64,000 nucleotides of DNA from positions 1 through 64,000 of the forward strand of contig JASGCO010000014.1 in the NCBI GenBank assembly GCA_030054095.1, read 5' to 3'. Positions 35,701 through 45,384 of this stretch are shown here, piece after piece; position 1 is the first letter of the stretch; each line of letters opens with the position of its first letter. The notes beneath the pieces are model-generated. The model was given only the letters and a program-made list of their open reading frames with translations, searched no databases and was not told the origin of the DNA. Made by a program: the position numbers and the translations under genes. The DNA is from Sediminibacterium sp. GTDB taxonomy: Bacteria; Bacteroidota; Bacteroidia; B-17B0; Aurantibacillaceae.

Positions 35701-36433
35701 ACTTATTAAAGAACAGTGGTTAAGTGCTAAGGCGGTTATTGGTTTGTTTCCTGCCAATCAGATTAATGAAGACGATATTCAGGTATTTGATGAACACGGA
35801 ACCCCCCTCGCCGTTTTCCATTCGTTGCGTATGAACACCAAAAAACCCGAAGGGCAATACAATGTGGCCTTAGCCGATTTTGTAAAACCATTGCCGGTAG
35901 CCGGATTCGCCGTTTCTGAATGCGATTACGTAGGTGCCTTTGCCTGCTCTACCGGTTTTGGCATTGATGAACACGTGGCCCGGTTCGAAAAAGCGCACGA
36001 TGATTATAATGCCATTATGCTAAAAGCGCTGGCCGATCGTTTAGCGGAGGCGTTAGCCGAATACCTGCATCAAAAAGTCCGCAAAGAGTTATGGGGATAC
36101 GCTAAAAACGAAAACCTGAACAATGAAGATCTGATAAAGGAAACCTACGATGGGATTCGTCCGGCACCAGGTTACCCGGCTCAGCCCGACCATCTGGAAA
36201 AACTGACCATCTGGAAACTACTGGATGTAGAAAAAAACACCGGCATAACATTAACCGATAGTTTGGCCATGGTGCCAACAGCTGCCGTTAGCGGGCTTTA
36301 TTTCGCGCATCCTGACAGTCATTATTTTGGAATTGGTAAAATTACAAAAGAACAGGTAGAGGATTATGCGCGCCGGAAAGGAGATGATTTTGGCAAGATT
36401 GAAAAATGGCTTGGCCCTGCATTGGGTTATTGA
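32747..36433 (+). CDS. metH: Cobalamin-dependent methionine synthase, full length
   Basis: MetH transfers the methyl group of methyltetrahydrofolate to homocysteine through cobalamin. The 1228-aa protein has all four modules. The homocysteine domain carries zinc Cys residues in GLNC (near 243) and GGCC (near 306). The pterin domain spans about 350-620. The cobalamin cap and binding domain has DVHDIG (about 755-760). The C-terminal SAM-dependent reactivation domain includes [12 protein letters not shown]. The length agrees with the family. Expression should fall when SAM is high, because a SAM-I riboswitch terminator precedes the start. Confidence 0.98.
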   Translation: MGKANIYAELEKRVLVIDGAMGSLIQQYKLSEADFRGEQFKDFHKDVKGNNDLLCITRPDVIEEIHEQYLEAGADIIETNSFSGTSIAMADYDMQHIVYDLNVAAAQCARRAADKYTAKTPDKPRFVAGAMGPTNRTLSISPDVNNPGYRAVTWNEMVDAYSEQVKGLLDGGVDLLLIETIFDTLNAKAALMAIQNECKARNVRMPVMVSGTITDASGRTLSGQTTEAFLNSVSHVDLLSVGLNCALGAKDMRPYLEELANKSPFFVSAYPNAGLPNQFGEYDQDAHEMGHQIEDFLKAGFLNIVGGCCGTTPAHIKRIAELAAKTPPRKKNNPDTLMHLSGLEPVTVRPESNFMNVGERTNVTGSRKFAKLIIEERYEEALAVARDQVEGGAQVIDVNMDEGMLDAEKAMTTFLNLIASEPDIARVPIMIDSSKFHVIEAGLKCIQGKGIVNSISLKEGEAKFIEQANIIKQYGAAVIVMAFDEVGQADTYQRRIDICKRAYDLLVNEIQFPPQDIIFDPNIFPVATGMEEHRLNALDFFRATKWIKENLPHAKVSGGVSNVSFSFRGNDHVREAIHSAFLFHAVKNGMDMGIVNPSQLVVYDDIEKELLDLIEDVLLDRRDDATERLITYAEGLKNKGKVKEEKNEEWRNGNVQERLTHALVKGITDYIEQDVEECRTQYEKTLHIIEGPLMNGMNVVGDLFGAGKMFLPQVVKSARVMKKAVAYLQPYLEAEKSGAGSSAAGKVLLATVKGDVHDIGKNIVGVVMACNNYEIVDLGVMVPKEKILEEAKKQNVDIIGLSGLITPSLDEMVDVAKEMERLNMSIPLLIGGATTSKVHTAVKIAPHYSHPVVHVNDASKSIPVVSSLISEELKKEFVADVNKEYDRVREQNKNAQAQSKFISLAEARQNKFKINWDTTSIAKPAKTGITVLEDISLETLIDYIDWTPFFISWEMKGSYPKILDDKARGAEARKLFTDAQNMLQTLIKEQWLSAKAVIGLFPANQINEDDIQVFDEHGTPLAVFHSLRMNTKKPEGQYNVALADFVKPLPVAGFAVSECDYVGAFACSTGFGIDEHVARFEKAHDDYNAIMLKALADRLAEALAEYLHQKVRKELWGYAKNENLNNEDLIKETYDGIRPAPGYPAQPDHLEKLTIWKLLDVEKNTGITLTDSLAMVPTAAVSGLYFAHPDSHYFGIGKITKEQVEDYARRKGDDFGKIEKWLGPALGY

Positions 36434-36502
36434 TTTATTTACTATGATTTAATCAGATTCCCATTCATAAAGTACAGATTTTAATCTTGTATTATTTTTT
36501 AG

Positions 36503-36510
36503 TATATTTG
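36503..36510 (+). promoter_or_regulatory. Candidate -7 element of the 36555 gene
   Basis: TATATTTG matches TAnnTTTG fully, with TTTA 19 nt upstream as an imperfect -33 element. The ATG at 36555 lies 44 nt downstream. Confidence 0.45.
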
Positions 36511-36554
36511 GTTATACTCCCCCTGCATTTTATTTCAATTAACTGATTAATTTA

Positions 36555-38081
36555 ATGCGTTCTATATTTTGTCTTTTTGTAGTGCTTCTTTTGCAATCGT
36601 CCTTACACGCTCAGGACACACTATTCATGAACAATAAGCCGATAGTTACCAAAATTCTTGTAATAACGGAAGACTCGGTGCATTACAAATATTTCGACAA
36701 TTTAGATGGTCCTATCTATAAAATACCCACATACCATGTGCAAGGTATTACCTATGCCAATGGTATTAAAGAAAAGATAGTCCTGTATCTACCCTTTAGG
36801 GTTTCGGAGCCGTTAGAGCCTAAGTTATGGTTCGATTCCGCTTACTTCGTAAAACATCAGTATAAGTTATATGTTACCGACTTATTTTCCCGCCGCTTGA
36901 CTTTGGGTTATGAATACCGGTTTTCAAAGAACTGGTCACTAGATGTCTCGGCATTTTATCAATCACCCGCAGTTCGCAAAAAATCACCCAGAGCCAATAT
37001 TTCTGGTTACTTTAAAGATGCGCGTGAGGGTAGCAGCATTGCCCTGAGTTTACAGCGAACGCTTGGTCATGTTATCGGCAAAAGCAATGGGCGAATCTCG
37101 ATTGGCCCACAATTTTCGTTTTATAACGACCATGTTTCACACCTCACCTTTCAGGTTCCGACAAACAACATCCCCAATCAATCTGTAGAAATTTATGACC
37201 TTTCTCAAAAACGAAACGGATTTGGAAAATTTGCGAAACTTAATTTTCAGTTAAACGGACGTTATACCGGTATCGATTTTTTTGTGGTAGCAGGAGCCTA
37301 CTCCTTTTTTACAAAAACAATCTATAATTATTACAGTAACAATCCCAATTACTTTAACGCCTACAACAATTACTGGAAACCGGCCGGAATATCCGAAAAC
37401 ATCAAGCCTCTTTCGCATGAAGAAGTTAACAGTGGTTATACTGAGGCACTTCATCTACAGGTTGGCGCAACCATACTGTTACGTCAACCTTCTGCCAAAT
37501 CATTCAAGGTAATTCGTCACTACTTTGATTCTATCCGATTTCCATTAAAAAACTTTGTTTGCTATATTCCCACCGAGCTATTTGATGGTGCATTGGGATT
37601 CAGCTATGGCAGATTAATTTATCCTTACCACCTGAGTTCTTTCAATCACATCTCAACGAATATCATCCCCTCTTCTAATTCTGCTTCATTAAGTAACGGT
37701 TTATTAACACAATTCAACAAGCATTACATATTATCAAAGAAGCTGGTAGATATGAGCAGCAGTTTAAATTTCAATTTTTCAAAACACCAGCAATCGTTCT
37801 TCTTTATGGGCATCATGGGACGCACCGCTCTCTTTGAGGGCAATTACAATAAGCAGTCCTTTCTTCTGCAAAAAAATTATCTCTATCTAAATACAGGCGT
37901 GTTGATGCGAACAGATAATGAATATCATTTTACTTGTTTACTAAATGTGGCAGCCGGATCCTACCGTGATAATTATTTAAGCGGCAAACCTCAGTATGTT
38001 CCACCTCAAAACAAAAATAGAGTGAGAACATATCCTGTTAACGCGTTTCATTTTTCAATACAATTCGGTTATTCGTTTTAA
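36555..38081 (+). CDS. Exported protein of unknown function, 508 aa
   Basis: A signal peptide ending LHAQ (17-20) precedes a short domain (21-75) containing NNKPIVTKILVITEDSVHYK, a pattern I associate with Bacteroidota exported proteins that carry a small beta module. Residues 110-508 alternate short polar and aromatic strands and end in a Phe (IQFGYSF), which suggests an outer-membrane beta barrel. No enzyme motif is visible. It is the first of a four-gene run of envelope genes on the plus strand. Confidence 0.7.
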   Translation: MRSIFCLFVVLLLQSSLHAQDTLFMNNKPIVTKILVITEDSVHYKYFDNLDGPIYKIPTYHVQGITYANGIKEKIVLYLPFRVSEPLEPKLWFDSAYFVKHQYKLYVTDLFSRRLTLGYEYRFSKNWSLDVSAFYQSPAVRKKSPRANISGYFKDAREGSSIALSLQRTLGHVIGKSNGRISIGPQFSFYNDHVSHLTFQVPTNNIPNQSVEIYDLSQKRNGFGKFAKLNFQLNGRYTGIDFFVVAGAYSFFTKTIYNYYSNNPNYFNAYNNYWKPAGISENIKPLSHEEVNSGYTEALHLQVGATILLRQPSAKSFKVIRHYFDSIRFPLKNFVCYIPTELFDGALGFSYGRLIYPYHLSSFNHISTNIIPSSNSASLSNGLLTQFNKHYILSKKLVDMSSSLNFNFSKHQQSFFFMGIMGRTALFEGNYNKQSFLLQKNYLYLNTGVLMRTDNEYHFTCLLNVAAGSYRDNYLSGKPQYVPPQNKNRVRTYPVNAFHFSIQFGYSF

Positions 38082-38106
38082 AGGCTTATTTTCGTTGTAC
38101 TTTTCT

Positions 38107-38604
38107 ATGAAACATTTACTTCTTATTGGACTCTATGTTTTTTTGTCCGCCTGTCAGCAAACGCAAACAAGCGGGGAGAAAAATATTGTTGTAGCAAACG
38201 ACACCGTCAGTAAAATAGACATATCCGTTCACAGGGCAGACACCATACTAACGGTGACTGATACCACCCAAAAAAAATCAGTATTACTTATGAAACTGAG
38301 AGGAGCCGAACCCGGTTGGTACGGAGAAGTGTACACTGATCATCTGCGTTTACTGGTTGACTATGGTAAAGACAGTCTTACCGTGCTTCACAACTTTGAA
38401 AACAGTTTAAGTCAAAATGGTTTTGTTGCATCGTTATGTATTGCGCAAACGCTCAAAACCAAACAAAAAGATGTAAGCCTTACACTCGATATTATTGACA
38501 AAGCCTGTATGGAATCCGGCAGCGGCGACAAGCGCAACCGGACAGTAAGTATGTTGTATAACCACAAGGTTTACAAAGGTTGTGGCGAAATTATGGGGCA
38601 TTAA
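38107..38604 (+). CDS. Lipoprotein of unknown function, 165 aa
   Basis: The ATG at 38107 gives a signal sequence ending with the lipobox FLSAC; the upstream ATG at 38095 would add four residues. The mature part is a small domain with two or three Cys (LCIAQ, ACMESG, GCGEIM) and strands such as SVLLMKLRGAEPGWYGEVY. I do not recognise the family. It lies 25 nt after the 508-aa protein gene and is probably cotranscribed with it. Confidence 0.65.
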   Translation: MKHLLLIGLYVFLSACQQTQTSGEKNIVVANDTVSKIDISVHRADTILTVTDTTQKKSVLLMKLRGAEPGWYGEVYTDHLRLLVDYGKDSLTVLHNFENSLSQNGFVASLCIAQTLKTKQKDVSLTLDIIDKACMESGSGDKRNRTVSMLYNHKVYKGCGEIMGH

Positions 38605-38670
38605 CCCGTATGTGCTATTTTAGATTTGCAACTCAATGAAAGAATCACTATTTTAGTTAAAGAATCATTG

Positions 38671-40233
38671 ATGAAATCAATTCTACTCTCCCTTTTTACA
38701 GCTTTCGTTATATCTATGGATGCCCAGATTCCTACCTGGGCCGATGATATTGCTCCTATTCTTTATGGGAATTGCACCAGCTGCCATCATCCCGGTGGAT
38801 TAGGGCCGTTCTCACTATTAAGCTATAATGATGCCGTTGGTTTTAAATTCCAGATTACACAATCGGTTGACAGTCTCCGCATGCCTCCATGGCCGCCGGA
38901 TCCGCAGTACCGGCACATGGCCCATGAACGGGTTTTATCCCAAAGTGATAAACAGAAAATATCGCAATGGGCGTTTAATGGGGCTCCTCAGGGAAATCCG
39001 AATAATGCGCCTCCTATACCCACTTATACCAATAACGCCACGCAGTTAAGCGGCATAGACTATAGTGGAAAAATGGCCAATTATATTATAAACACCACAC
39101 AAGATTTATACAGATGTTTTATCATTCCTACCAACTTTACAACTGATAAATTTGCCGCCGAAATAGAAGTAAAACCTGGAAACCGGGCCATCGTTCACCA
39201 CGTGCTGGTATTTGAAGACACGAATACCGTACAATTAAACAATTTAGACGCGGCTGATCCCGGCGTGGGCTACACTTCTTTTTTCGGAACTGGCGTAAGC
39301 GGATCACGCCTTGTTGGAGAATGGGTTCCGGGAACAGCTCCTATTAAATTTCCGGCAGGAATGGGCATTCGGCTCCGTAAAAACACGAATCTGATTCTAC
39401 AGATCCATTATCCCGCCGGCACATCCTCACAACTGGACAGTACGCGGGTAAATATAAAATTTGCAAATGGAACGGTTCGCGAGGTTTATCTGGCTCCGAT
39501 TTTGAGCGAGAACCATATCACCAACGGTCCTTTTACCATCCCTCCTCAACAAGTAAAAACATTCCGGCAGGAATACACCAACAATCTTATTACAACCAGT
39601 CTTTTATCGGTTGCGCCTCACATGCACCTTATTGGCAAGAAATACAAAGTGTATGCTGTTGGCCCTCAACACGACACCGTTCCTTTGATAAATATTAAAA
39701 AATGGAATTTTAACTGGCAGGGAGTATATGCTTTCCGGAATCCGGTAAAGGTGCCTACTGGCTATAAAATCATCGGAGAAACCGAATACGACAACCGTTC
39801 CTCCAATCCATTCAACCCAAATACGCCACCGCAATCCATTTCTTATGGCGAAAGCACTACTGACGAAATGATGCAGACCTATATGGCTTTTACCATTTAT
39901 TATCCTGGCGATGAAAATATTGTTATTGATAATTCTCCTATTGTTGGTTTAGCCGAAGAAACAACGGATATTGTTAAAACATTACAATTGTATGATGTGT
40001 TTCCTAATCCGGCTAAGGATAAAGTAACACTTTCCTTCTACTCTCCTAAAAAAGAAGAAGCGCTTTTAGAACTAACAGATAATGCCGGAAAAATAATTCT
40101 TAAAAAAACGTTAGAACTTGAAGCGGGATTTGGCTCATGTCATCTGGACTTAGTATCTTGTAGCGGTGGTTTTTACATTTGTACACTAAGAACGTCAACT
40201 ACAGTTAAAACAAAAAAAATAATTAGAGAATGA
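38671..40233 (+). CDS. T9SS-secreted copper type II monooxygenase-like protein with haem-binding motif
   Basis: The ATG at 38671 gives a signal peptide ending DAQ. The mature protein starts with a cytochrome c-type CTSCH motif (near 35), whose PWADDIAPIL-like context is typical of haem-binding planctomycete/Bacteroidota modules. Two domains resembling PHM/DBM copper monooxygenases follow, with histidines in IVHHVLVF (about 187) and PHMHLIGK (about 315). A T9SS type A sorting domain ends the protein (VFPNPAKDKVTL, ending KKIIRE). It overlaps the next haem protein gene by four bases. The likely role is an extracellular redox enzyme; the substrate is unknown. Confidence 0.82.
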   Translation: MKSILLSLFTAFVISMDAQIPTWADDIAPILYGNCTSCHHPGGLGPFSLLSYNDAVGFKFQITQSVDSLRMPPWPPDPQYRHMAHERVLSQSDKQKISQWAFNGAPQGNPNNAPPIPTYTNNATQLSGIDYSGKMANYIINTTQDLYRCFIIPTNFTTDKFAAEIEVKPGNRAIVHHVLVFEDTNTVQLNNLDAADPGVGYTSFFGTGVSGSRLVGEWVPGTAPIKFPAGMGIRLRKNTNLILQIHYPAGTSSQLDSTRVNIKFANGTVREVYLAPILSENHITNGPFTIPPQQVKTFRQEYTNNLITTSLLSVAPHMHLIGKKYKVYAVGPQHDTVPLINIKKWNFNWQGVYAFRNPVKVPTGYKIIGETEYDNRSSNPFNPNTPPQSISYGESTTDEMMQTYMAFTIYYPGDENIVIDNSPIVGLAEETTDIVKTLQLYDVFPNPAKDKVTLSFYSPKKEEALLELTDNAGKIILKKTLELEAGFGSCHLDLVSCSGGFYICTLRTSTTVKTKKIIRE

Positions 40234-40601
40234 AAAATAATCTTTTAATAGCTGCTGGTTTGGTGGTACTTGTTATTTTTTCCTGTACCAACAAAAAAGG
40301 GAAAATGGTTCCTTCTTCAAGCAATCCAACATCTTCAGGCACTAATAGCTGCGATACCATTACTTATGCTAAACATATTGCACCTATCATGAGTAGTTCC
40401 TGTAATTCATGCCATAGCTCCGGTAATCCGCTAGGAGATATGACAACGTATTCCGGTGTAAAACTAAAAGTAGATGATGGCAGTTTTAAACAAAAAGTAC
40501 TGGTTGATAAAACAATGCCTAAGTCGCCGGTTTCACCCCTTAGTCAGAAACAGTTGGAAATGATACAATGCTGGTTGGATAAAGGGGCGCCTAACAACTA
40601 G
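40230..40601 (+). CDS. c-type cytochrome-like lipoprotein, 123 aa
   Basis: The lipobox VIFSC anchors this small protein. One CNSCH haem-binding motif lies near residue 59, in the context YAKHIAPIMSSSCNSCH that mirrors the N-terminal module of the preceding protein; a distal Met is available in KTMP (near 94). It ends with IQCWLDKGAPNN, the usual C-terminal helix of such modules. The ATGA overlap with the upstream oxygenase gene implies coupled translation and suggests it feeds electrons to that enzyme. Its stop overlaps the stop of the converging ribE at CTAG. Confidence 0.82.
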   Translation: MKNNLLIAAGLVVLVIFSCTNKKGKMVPSSSNPTSSGTNSCDTITYAKHIAPIMSSSCNSCHSSGNPLGDMTTYSGVKLKVDDGSFKQKVLVDKTMPKSPVSPLSQKQLEMIQCWLDKGAPNN

Positions 40602-41185
40602 ACCTTCCCTAAAAGTCGGGCCACATACTTACCAACAATATCAAATTCAAGGTTTACTTTGCTCCCAGTCTTTATGTGCTTAAAATTGGTGTGCTCATAA
40701 GTGTAAGGAATGATGCAAACTGAAAAGTTATTTTCTCCCGATTCCACTACTGTGAGGCTAACGCCATTAATGGTAATAGATCCTTTCTGAACAGTAATGT
40801 GTCTGCTATCAGGGGCATATTCGAACAGATACTCCCAGCTGCCGTTAAGGTCTTTCACTTGTTTGCAAAGAGCGGTTGTATCTATGTGTCCCTGAACAAT
40901 ATGTCCATCAAACCGACCAGTGGCTGGCATGCAGCGTTCAAGATTTACAAAGTCGCCGGGGCTCAACTCTCCCAGATTCGTACGCTTAAGTGTTTCCTCT
41001 ATGGCAGTTACGACATAATTTGTTCCCTCTATTGCCACTACGGTAAGGCAAACGCCATTGTGGGCCACGCTCTGGTCAATTTTTAACTCAGGCGTTACGG
41101 AACTACTGAATGTAAAATGAATATTGCTGCCTTCTTCTTTAAGCGCCTTAAGTTCTGCCTGGGTTTCTATTATGCCTGTAAACAT
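40598..41185 (-). CDS. ribE: Riboflavin synthase alpha chain
   Basis: The enzyme dismutates two 6,7-dimethyl-8-ribityllumazine molecules to riboflavin. The 195-aa protein begins MFTGIIE and shows two lumazine-binding repeats: the first with NGVCLTVV and the second with GHIVQGHIDTTA and NGVSLTVVE. The family length is normal. Its ATG overlaps the stop of the TlpA-like gene by one base (TAATG), and its own stop shares CTAG with the converging cytochrome gene, leaving no room for a terminator between them. Confidence 0.97.
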   Translation of the reverse strand: MFTGIIETQAELKALKEEGSNIHFTFSSSVTPELKIDQSVAHNGVCLTVVAIEGTNYVVTAIEETLKRTNLGELSPGDFVNLERCMPATGRFDGHIVQGHIDTTALCKQVKDLNGSWEYLFEYAPDSRHITVQKGSITINGVSLTVVESGENNFSVCIIPYTYEHTNFKHIKTGSKVNLEFDIVGKYVARLLGKV

Positions 41186-42417
41186 TATTCGTGTATAAGC
41201 CGGTTAATTAATCGTTCAGTTTCTTCCTTAAATTTTTCGTATTCTTTTCCGGTAGCCGGTCCGCTGAAACCGGTATGGATTTTTACCACCTTGTGTTCCT
41301 TATTTAAGAACAACGTTGTTGGAAACGCACTTACCTTGTTCAGAAACGGCATACTTGCCGAGGCCTGATCCTTTCCGTTTAATCCGGTGAGTAAAACCAA
41401 ATACGTCATATTAAACCGCTTTATCAGGCGGTTTACCTGAAGTTTTGCTTTCTCTTTATCCGTTGTCCGCTCATAGGCCAGCGCAACAATTTCGAGTCCC
41501 TGAGAGGTGTATTGCTTATAAACAGACGAAAGATACGCGCTTTCGTCCATACAATTGGGACACCAACTGCCCATTAATTGTATAATAACCGGTTTCCCTT
41601 CAAAGCGCTTATCACTTAATTTCACCTCTTTTCCGTTTAAATCAGGATATGCAAACGCTAACGGTTGCTCAGGATGGGCAATGGTGGTTATTTCATCTGC
41701 CTCTCTTAATTTAAAATCCGGATTTTTGACCGCCTCCCAGAATTCGTGCCAATGCGCGCCACTGTAAAAATCGCCTTTTAATGTCCCGTTCGTTTCCTTT
41801 TGTGCAATAAACAAAAAAGCATGAGAGCCATCAAAACAACTTAGCCGTAATGTATTTCCGTCTGCCAGTCCTTCCAGATAACGGTAATCGCCCGTTTCGG
41901 TTAAAAACGTTCCGGTAACAAAAGGCGATTGTTCCTGATGGTGAAAAATTCCTATTGCTTTTGAACTATCGGGTGTTTGCGGGCTAAACGTGGTTTCCCA
42001 CCGTCCTTCAAAAACAGCTGTTGATGACAAGGACGTGGAAGAAGGAAAGCGCCACGACACCCCGTAAACGGCTTTAAACGGAATTTCTTTTTTTTCTTTA
42101 CGGTAATGATTTATCCATACACCCTGCCACCCGCCATCGGGGAGCACCACTACTTTAAATCCGGTATCAAACACGGGCATTTTAATCATCAGGCTGTCGC
42201 CCTTCTGTGTTATTTCATCCACCCGTATCCGCTCATCACCGTTTTGTATCAGTACCACTATCCTTTTCCCCTGAGTTTTAACCGAAAAATTAAAGGGTAA
42301 CTCTATGCCCTTGCTTTCATCCAAAAACAAAACACCTCTGTAAATCCCTTCCTTAATTTTCGCGCTCATTCCTGTTGAAATTGCTATCAGGCATGAAATA
42401 ATCAATCGCCACTTCAT
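41185..42417 (-). CDS. TlpA-like thiol-disulfide oxidoreductase with N-terminal beta domain
   Basis: The 410-aa protein has a signal peptide (1-19), a beta-rich N-terminal half of unknown type (20-260) and a C-terminal thioredoxin fold (about 262-405). The active site WCPNC lies near 290 in GSWCPNCMDES, and the conserved cis-Pro region is FPTTLFL. Proteins of this type reduce or isomerise periplasmic disulfides, often for cytochrome maturation, which would suit the haem proteins on the other strand; that link is inference. It precedes ribE with a one-base overlap. Confidence 0.87.
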   Translation of the reverse strand: MKWRLIISCLIAISTGMSAKIKEGIYRGVLFLDESKGIELPFNFSVKTQGKRIVVLIQNGDERIRVDEITQKGDSLMIKMPVFDTGFKVVVLPDGGWQGVWINHYRKEKKEIPFKAVYGVSWRFPSSTSLSSTAVFEGRWETTFSPQTPDSSKAIGIFHHQEQSPFVTGTFLTETGDYRYLEGLADGNTLRLSCFDGSHAFLFIAQKETNGTLKGDFYSGAHWHEFWEAVKNPDFKLREADEITTIAHPEQPLAFAYPDLNGKEVKLSDKRFEGKPVIIQLMGSWCPNCMDESAYLSSVYKQYTSQGLEIVALAYERTTDKEKAKLQVNRLIKRFNMTYLVLLTGLNGKDQASASMPFLNKVSAFPTTLFLNKEHKVVKIHTGFSGPATGKEYEKFKEETERLINRLIHE

Positions 42418-42504
42418 ACATTCAAAATTAACTAATTACAATGGATTTGCGATACAATACTAAATCCGGCTAAAAATAGCCTAATCCGGATTGGAAATGC
42501 CCTA

Positions 42505-43920
42505 TTAATACACCAACACCTTGCGTTTCAGGAAAAACAACGCTTCACTTAATTTCACCATTAATTTCTGACTCTGATAGGCGTTTACTCCCGCCTTCTC
42601 CAGAACATTAGCGTAACCATAGATGTCGCCAAGCTGTTGCTTATAAATTACATTTCCTGTTTTGCGTTCCTTCAACTGAATATTAACCACTAAAGCCGCC
42701 AGTTTCAATTTATAAAAATTCTCCAGTACATCGCTGCTTATATCTTCCTGTGTGTCGGCCTGACTTTCGATAATATAATCCGCCTCTTCGGGTTTAGACA
42801 CAATCCTGACTTCCTGTCCGTTGAACTTCTGCTGTATGGCCATTTCTATACTATGCGCCCCCGTTGGTTTTCCGAAGTTGTTTTCTATCGATTGTATAAA
42901 AACCGTTACTGGTGATACGGCAGCATATACTTTTAGAGAAGACGTATTAATGAATTGACTTAACACCGTTATTCCGGCGCGACCCACAGAATCATTTCCC
43001 ATCAGGGAAGAAATATCAGGATTCAGTGCAAATGCTACCGATTGATTCAATGGCTCTACATAGGTTGCCTTTAACTGTAACTCACCGGAGGCATTCGTAA
43101 CGGCCTTCTCGTTAATCTTTACTTTTTCTTCATCGCTGCTCAACAAAAAAGGAAAATTTTGCAAAGGTGCTTTATTTTTAAGTTGCAGGCTATAAACCAT
43201 TGGGGAATAGGTTTGCTGATACGGCTTTAATTGAAACACCGTTTTGGTTTGTACCGCCTGAATGGATTGTAGTTGCTGCTGCACCAGATTGGTAAGATCA
43301 AAAACCGTTTTTACGCCTCTGGTTTGAGCAGGATCAAACACAATCTCTTCGCTAAGATAAGGCGTTAATACCCCAAATGCCTGAATACGCTTTTTAAGGC
43401 TTGATGAAAAATCATGGTTCTGTTCATCTGTAAAACTGGCCGAGATAAGATTGGCCGCCTTGGAAACCACCTGTTGCTTTTTTTCAGCTTTGCGACGGGC
43501 ATATTCTTCCTTGTCTAACTGATAATACACCCAGTATTGCTTGTCATTTTCATACGAATCCACCAGTGTATAGCCTTCTATATTATCACTGTTCGATAAC
43601 TTTATCAATGAGTTAAAATTTTCGTTGAATTGATTGTTATTCTGAACCGTGTATAAAACCGAATTGGTAGAAATGTCAACCTTTATTTCAGAAGCTAAAT
43701 CATACAAGGCATTTTTCTTTGCTTCCATCTGGTAATTAGATCCCTTTTGTTTGTCGCCTACACCAATGCCAATGTATTTAAAGCCATTGTTTGGACGGCT
43801 ACTTACCCACAATGGTACTTTCACCTCTACCGGCTGCATTTGGTTAGCCGGTTTCTGTGCCAGAAGGGGTAGTAAAAACGCCTGTAGTATGAGAATGCTA
43901 TAAAAAACCCTCCGCTTCAT
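42505..43920 (-). CDS. Exported LPP20-domain protein, 471 aa
   Basis: After a signal peptide (LLAQ near 21), residues 35-150 resemble an LPP20 domain: VPLWVSSRP, GIGVGDK and AKKNALYDLASEI, then GYTLVDSYENDKQYWVYYQL. The C-terminal half (about 340-470) has a strand-rich region like bacterial envelope proteins that bind or assemble at the outer membrane. Its ATG overlaps the stop of the TPR lipoprotein gene by one base. With the genes at 43920 and 45385 it forms a set of three envelope proteins probably working together; the function is unknown. Confidence 0.75.
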   Translation of the reverse strand: MKRRVFYSILILQAFLLPLLAQKPANQMQPVEVKVPLWVSSRPNNGFKYIGIGVGDKQKGSNYQMEAKKNALYDLASEIKVDISTNSVLYTVQNNNQFNENFNSLIKLSNSDNIEGYTLVDSYENDKQYWVYYQLDKEEYARRKAEKKQQVVSKAANLISASFTDEQNHDFSSSLKKRIQAFGVLTPYLSEEIVFDPAQTRGVKTVFDLTNLVQQQLQSIQAVQTKTVFQLKPYQQTYSPMVYSLQLKNKAPLQNFPFLLSSDEEKVKINEKAVTNASGELQLKATYVEPLNQSVAFALNPDISSLMGNDSVGRAGITVLSQFINTSSLKVYAAVSPVTVFIQSIENNFGKPTGAHSIEMAIQQKFNGQEVRIVSKPEEADYIIESQADTQEDISSDVLENFYKLKLAALVVNIQLKERKTGNVIYKQQLGDIYGYANVLEKAGVNAYQSQKLMVKLSEALFFLKRKVLVY

Positions 43921-45287
43921 TACTTCACAAATTTGTTAATGCTGTTTTTAAATACCTTCTGTGCCTCTTCGTTGGTTTCTGCCTTAAGGGTTTCCATTGG
44001 CTTAAGGTCGCGCTTTGCGGTGAACAACTGCCGCCATTTGCGAGGATTAAATTGTTGAGCAACGGGCGTGGCCTGTGGATTATACGGGTAAAAACTATTA
44101 ATGTTCGGCTGAGCGGTTCCGGCCAATTGGCGCCCCACTACCAACTCATTGTATTCAATAAGATCTTGTGATTGTACCGTGGTATTCTGAGAAGACACAA
44201 TCTGATTGGTTACCGCGTTGATTAATTTATACTGAAAATTATACGAATACACACGTTGCGCCTTATATTGATTATAATCCGCTAGCCTATATTCTGTAAC
44301 TACTAATGTGTCATTTTTTCTCACCTGAACCTCTTGATAACATTTAGCGGGCGTTTTCACGGGGCCTACGTTCTGTTCCTTACGGTCTGATACATTAAAC
44401 ACATAGAAATAATCTGCTCCTGTGGCTTTGCGTATTGCCTGAATAAGATCAACATTCCCCACCGCCGATACATCGTTTACATCTGGCAGATACAGAAAAG
44501 GTGTATTATTAATGACCTGCACATTCGACAGATTTTGAGTAGCATATTGACTAAAAGCACTGAATAAAAGATCCTCTACTTCTTTTTCCTCACTCTTCAT
44601 GGGCTCAAAAAGCATAAAACTTTTTTGTTGCTGCAACTTTACCAGTTCCTCCAGATCCTTCGTGTCTTTGTAATTTTCGCTTTTGTAACGTATGTTATTA
44701 AGGAAAAACGCCGCTGACACGTAGTTCTTTGCTTCCAGTGCCGAAACAGCACTTTGATACTGCGGCTCACAAACGCTTATGATTTCGAGTTGCGCTGTGT
44801 TTTTATAATTGGCATTATACTTTTTATAACGGCTAATGCGGTCAAGCGCTTCCGTAAACTTGCGTTGGTTTACCAAAGCACTGGCTTCAGCATGATTTTT
44901 TGAGCACAGTACTTCTACCGCCTTCTGATAATCCTCTTCGTATGATTTTGGATAATCTAACCCGACATTAAGTGCCGATGTTTTAGCGGTAAATTCCTTC
45001 AGACGGTCAAATGTTTCAATGGAGGCTTCTGTCTGCTGGGTATTATAATTCCTGAAAAATTCAGATGCCAGAGACGAAACATACTTTTGTCCCACTTCCT
45101 TTAATTTGATACGGGCATTCACATTGGTGGGTTTACGTTGCAGCGATTCCAGATAATAATCGGCGGCTTCGTTTACCAATCCTTGTTTCTCCAGCTTTTC
45201 GGCAGCTTTAAAATATTTTTTGGAGCCGCTGCACGCGCACAGTACAAAGACCAGACATGCTGATAGTATGTAACCGGTTTTTTTCAA
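43920..45287 (-). CDS. TPR-containing lipoprotein, 455 aa
   Basis: The lipobox VLCAC is preceded by a typical signal sequence. The mature N-terminal half carries TPR-like helices (AAEKLEKQGLVNEAADYYLE, LQRKPTNVNARIKLKEV, and later ALVNQRKFTEALDRISRY). The C-terminal half is beta-rich with a conserved-looking QATPVAQQFNPRKW. It overlaps the next gene by one base, so the two products probably form a complex. I know no experimentally studied relative. Confidence 0.75.
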   Translation of the reverse strand: MKKTGYILSACLVFVLCACSGSKKYFKAAEKLEKQGLVNEAADYYLESLQRKPTNVNARIKLKEVGQKYVSSLASEFFRNYNTQQTEASIETFDRLKEFTAKTSALNVGLDYPKSYEEDYQKAVEVLCSKNHAEASALVNQRKFTEALDRISRYKKYNANYKNTAQLEIISVCEPQYQSAVSALEAKNYVSAAFFLNNIRYKSENYKDTKDLEELVKLQQQKSFMLFEPMKSEEKEVEDLLFSAFSQYATQNLSNVQVINNTPFLYLPDVNDVSAVGNVDLIQAIRKATGADYFYVFNVSDRKEQNVGPVKTPAKCYQEVQVRKNDTLVVTEYRLADYNQYKAQRVYSYNFQYKLINAVTNQIVSSQNTTVQSQDLIEYNELVVGRQLAGTAQPNINSFYPYNPQATPVAQQFNPRKWRQLFTAKRDLKPMETLKAETNEEAQKVFKNSINKFVK

Positions 45288-45308
45288 GAATGAATGGGTT
45301 TTAATTTA

Positions 45309-45355
45309 AAACGGGCGGGTTAAGGATATTGGATTTTCCTTTGCCTCGCCCGTTT
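45309..45355 (-). terminator. Terminator-like hairpin between the two envelope lipoprotein genes
   Basis: Arms AAACGGGCG (45309-45317) and CGCCCGTTT (45347-45355) pair perfectly, with a further AAGG/CCTT helix inside. On the minus strand the hairpin follows the 45385-45960 gene by 30 nt, and the downstream run TTTTAAATT is only moderately U-rich. It may end or attenuate transcription before the TPR lipoprotein gene. Confidence 0.5.
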
Positions 45356-45384
45356 AATTCAAAGCTAATGCTTATTGTTATTTA

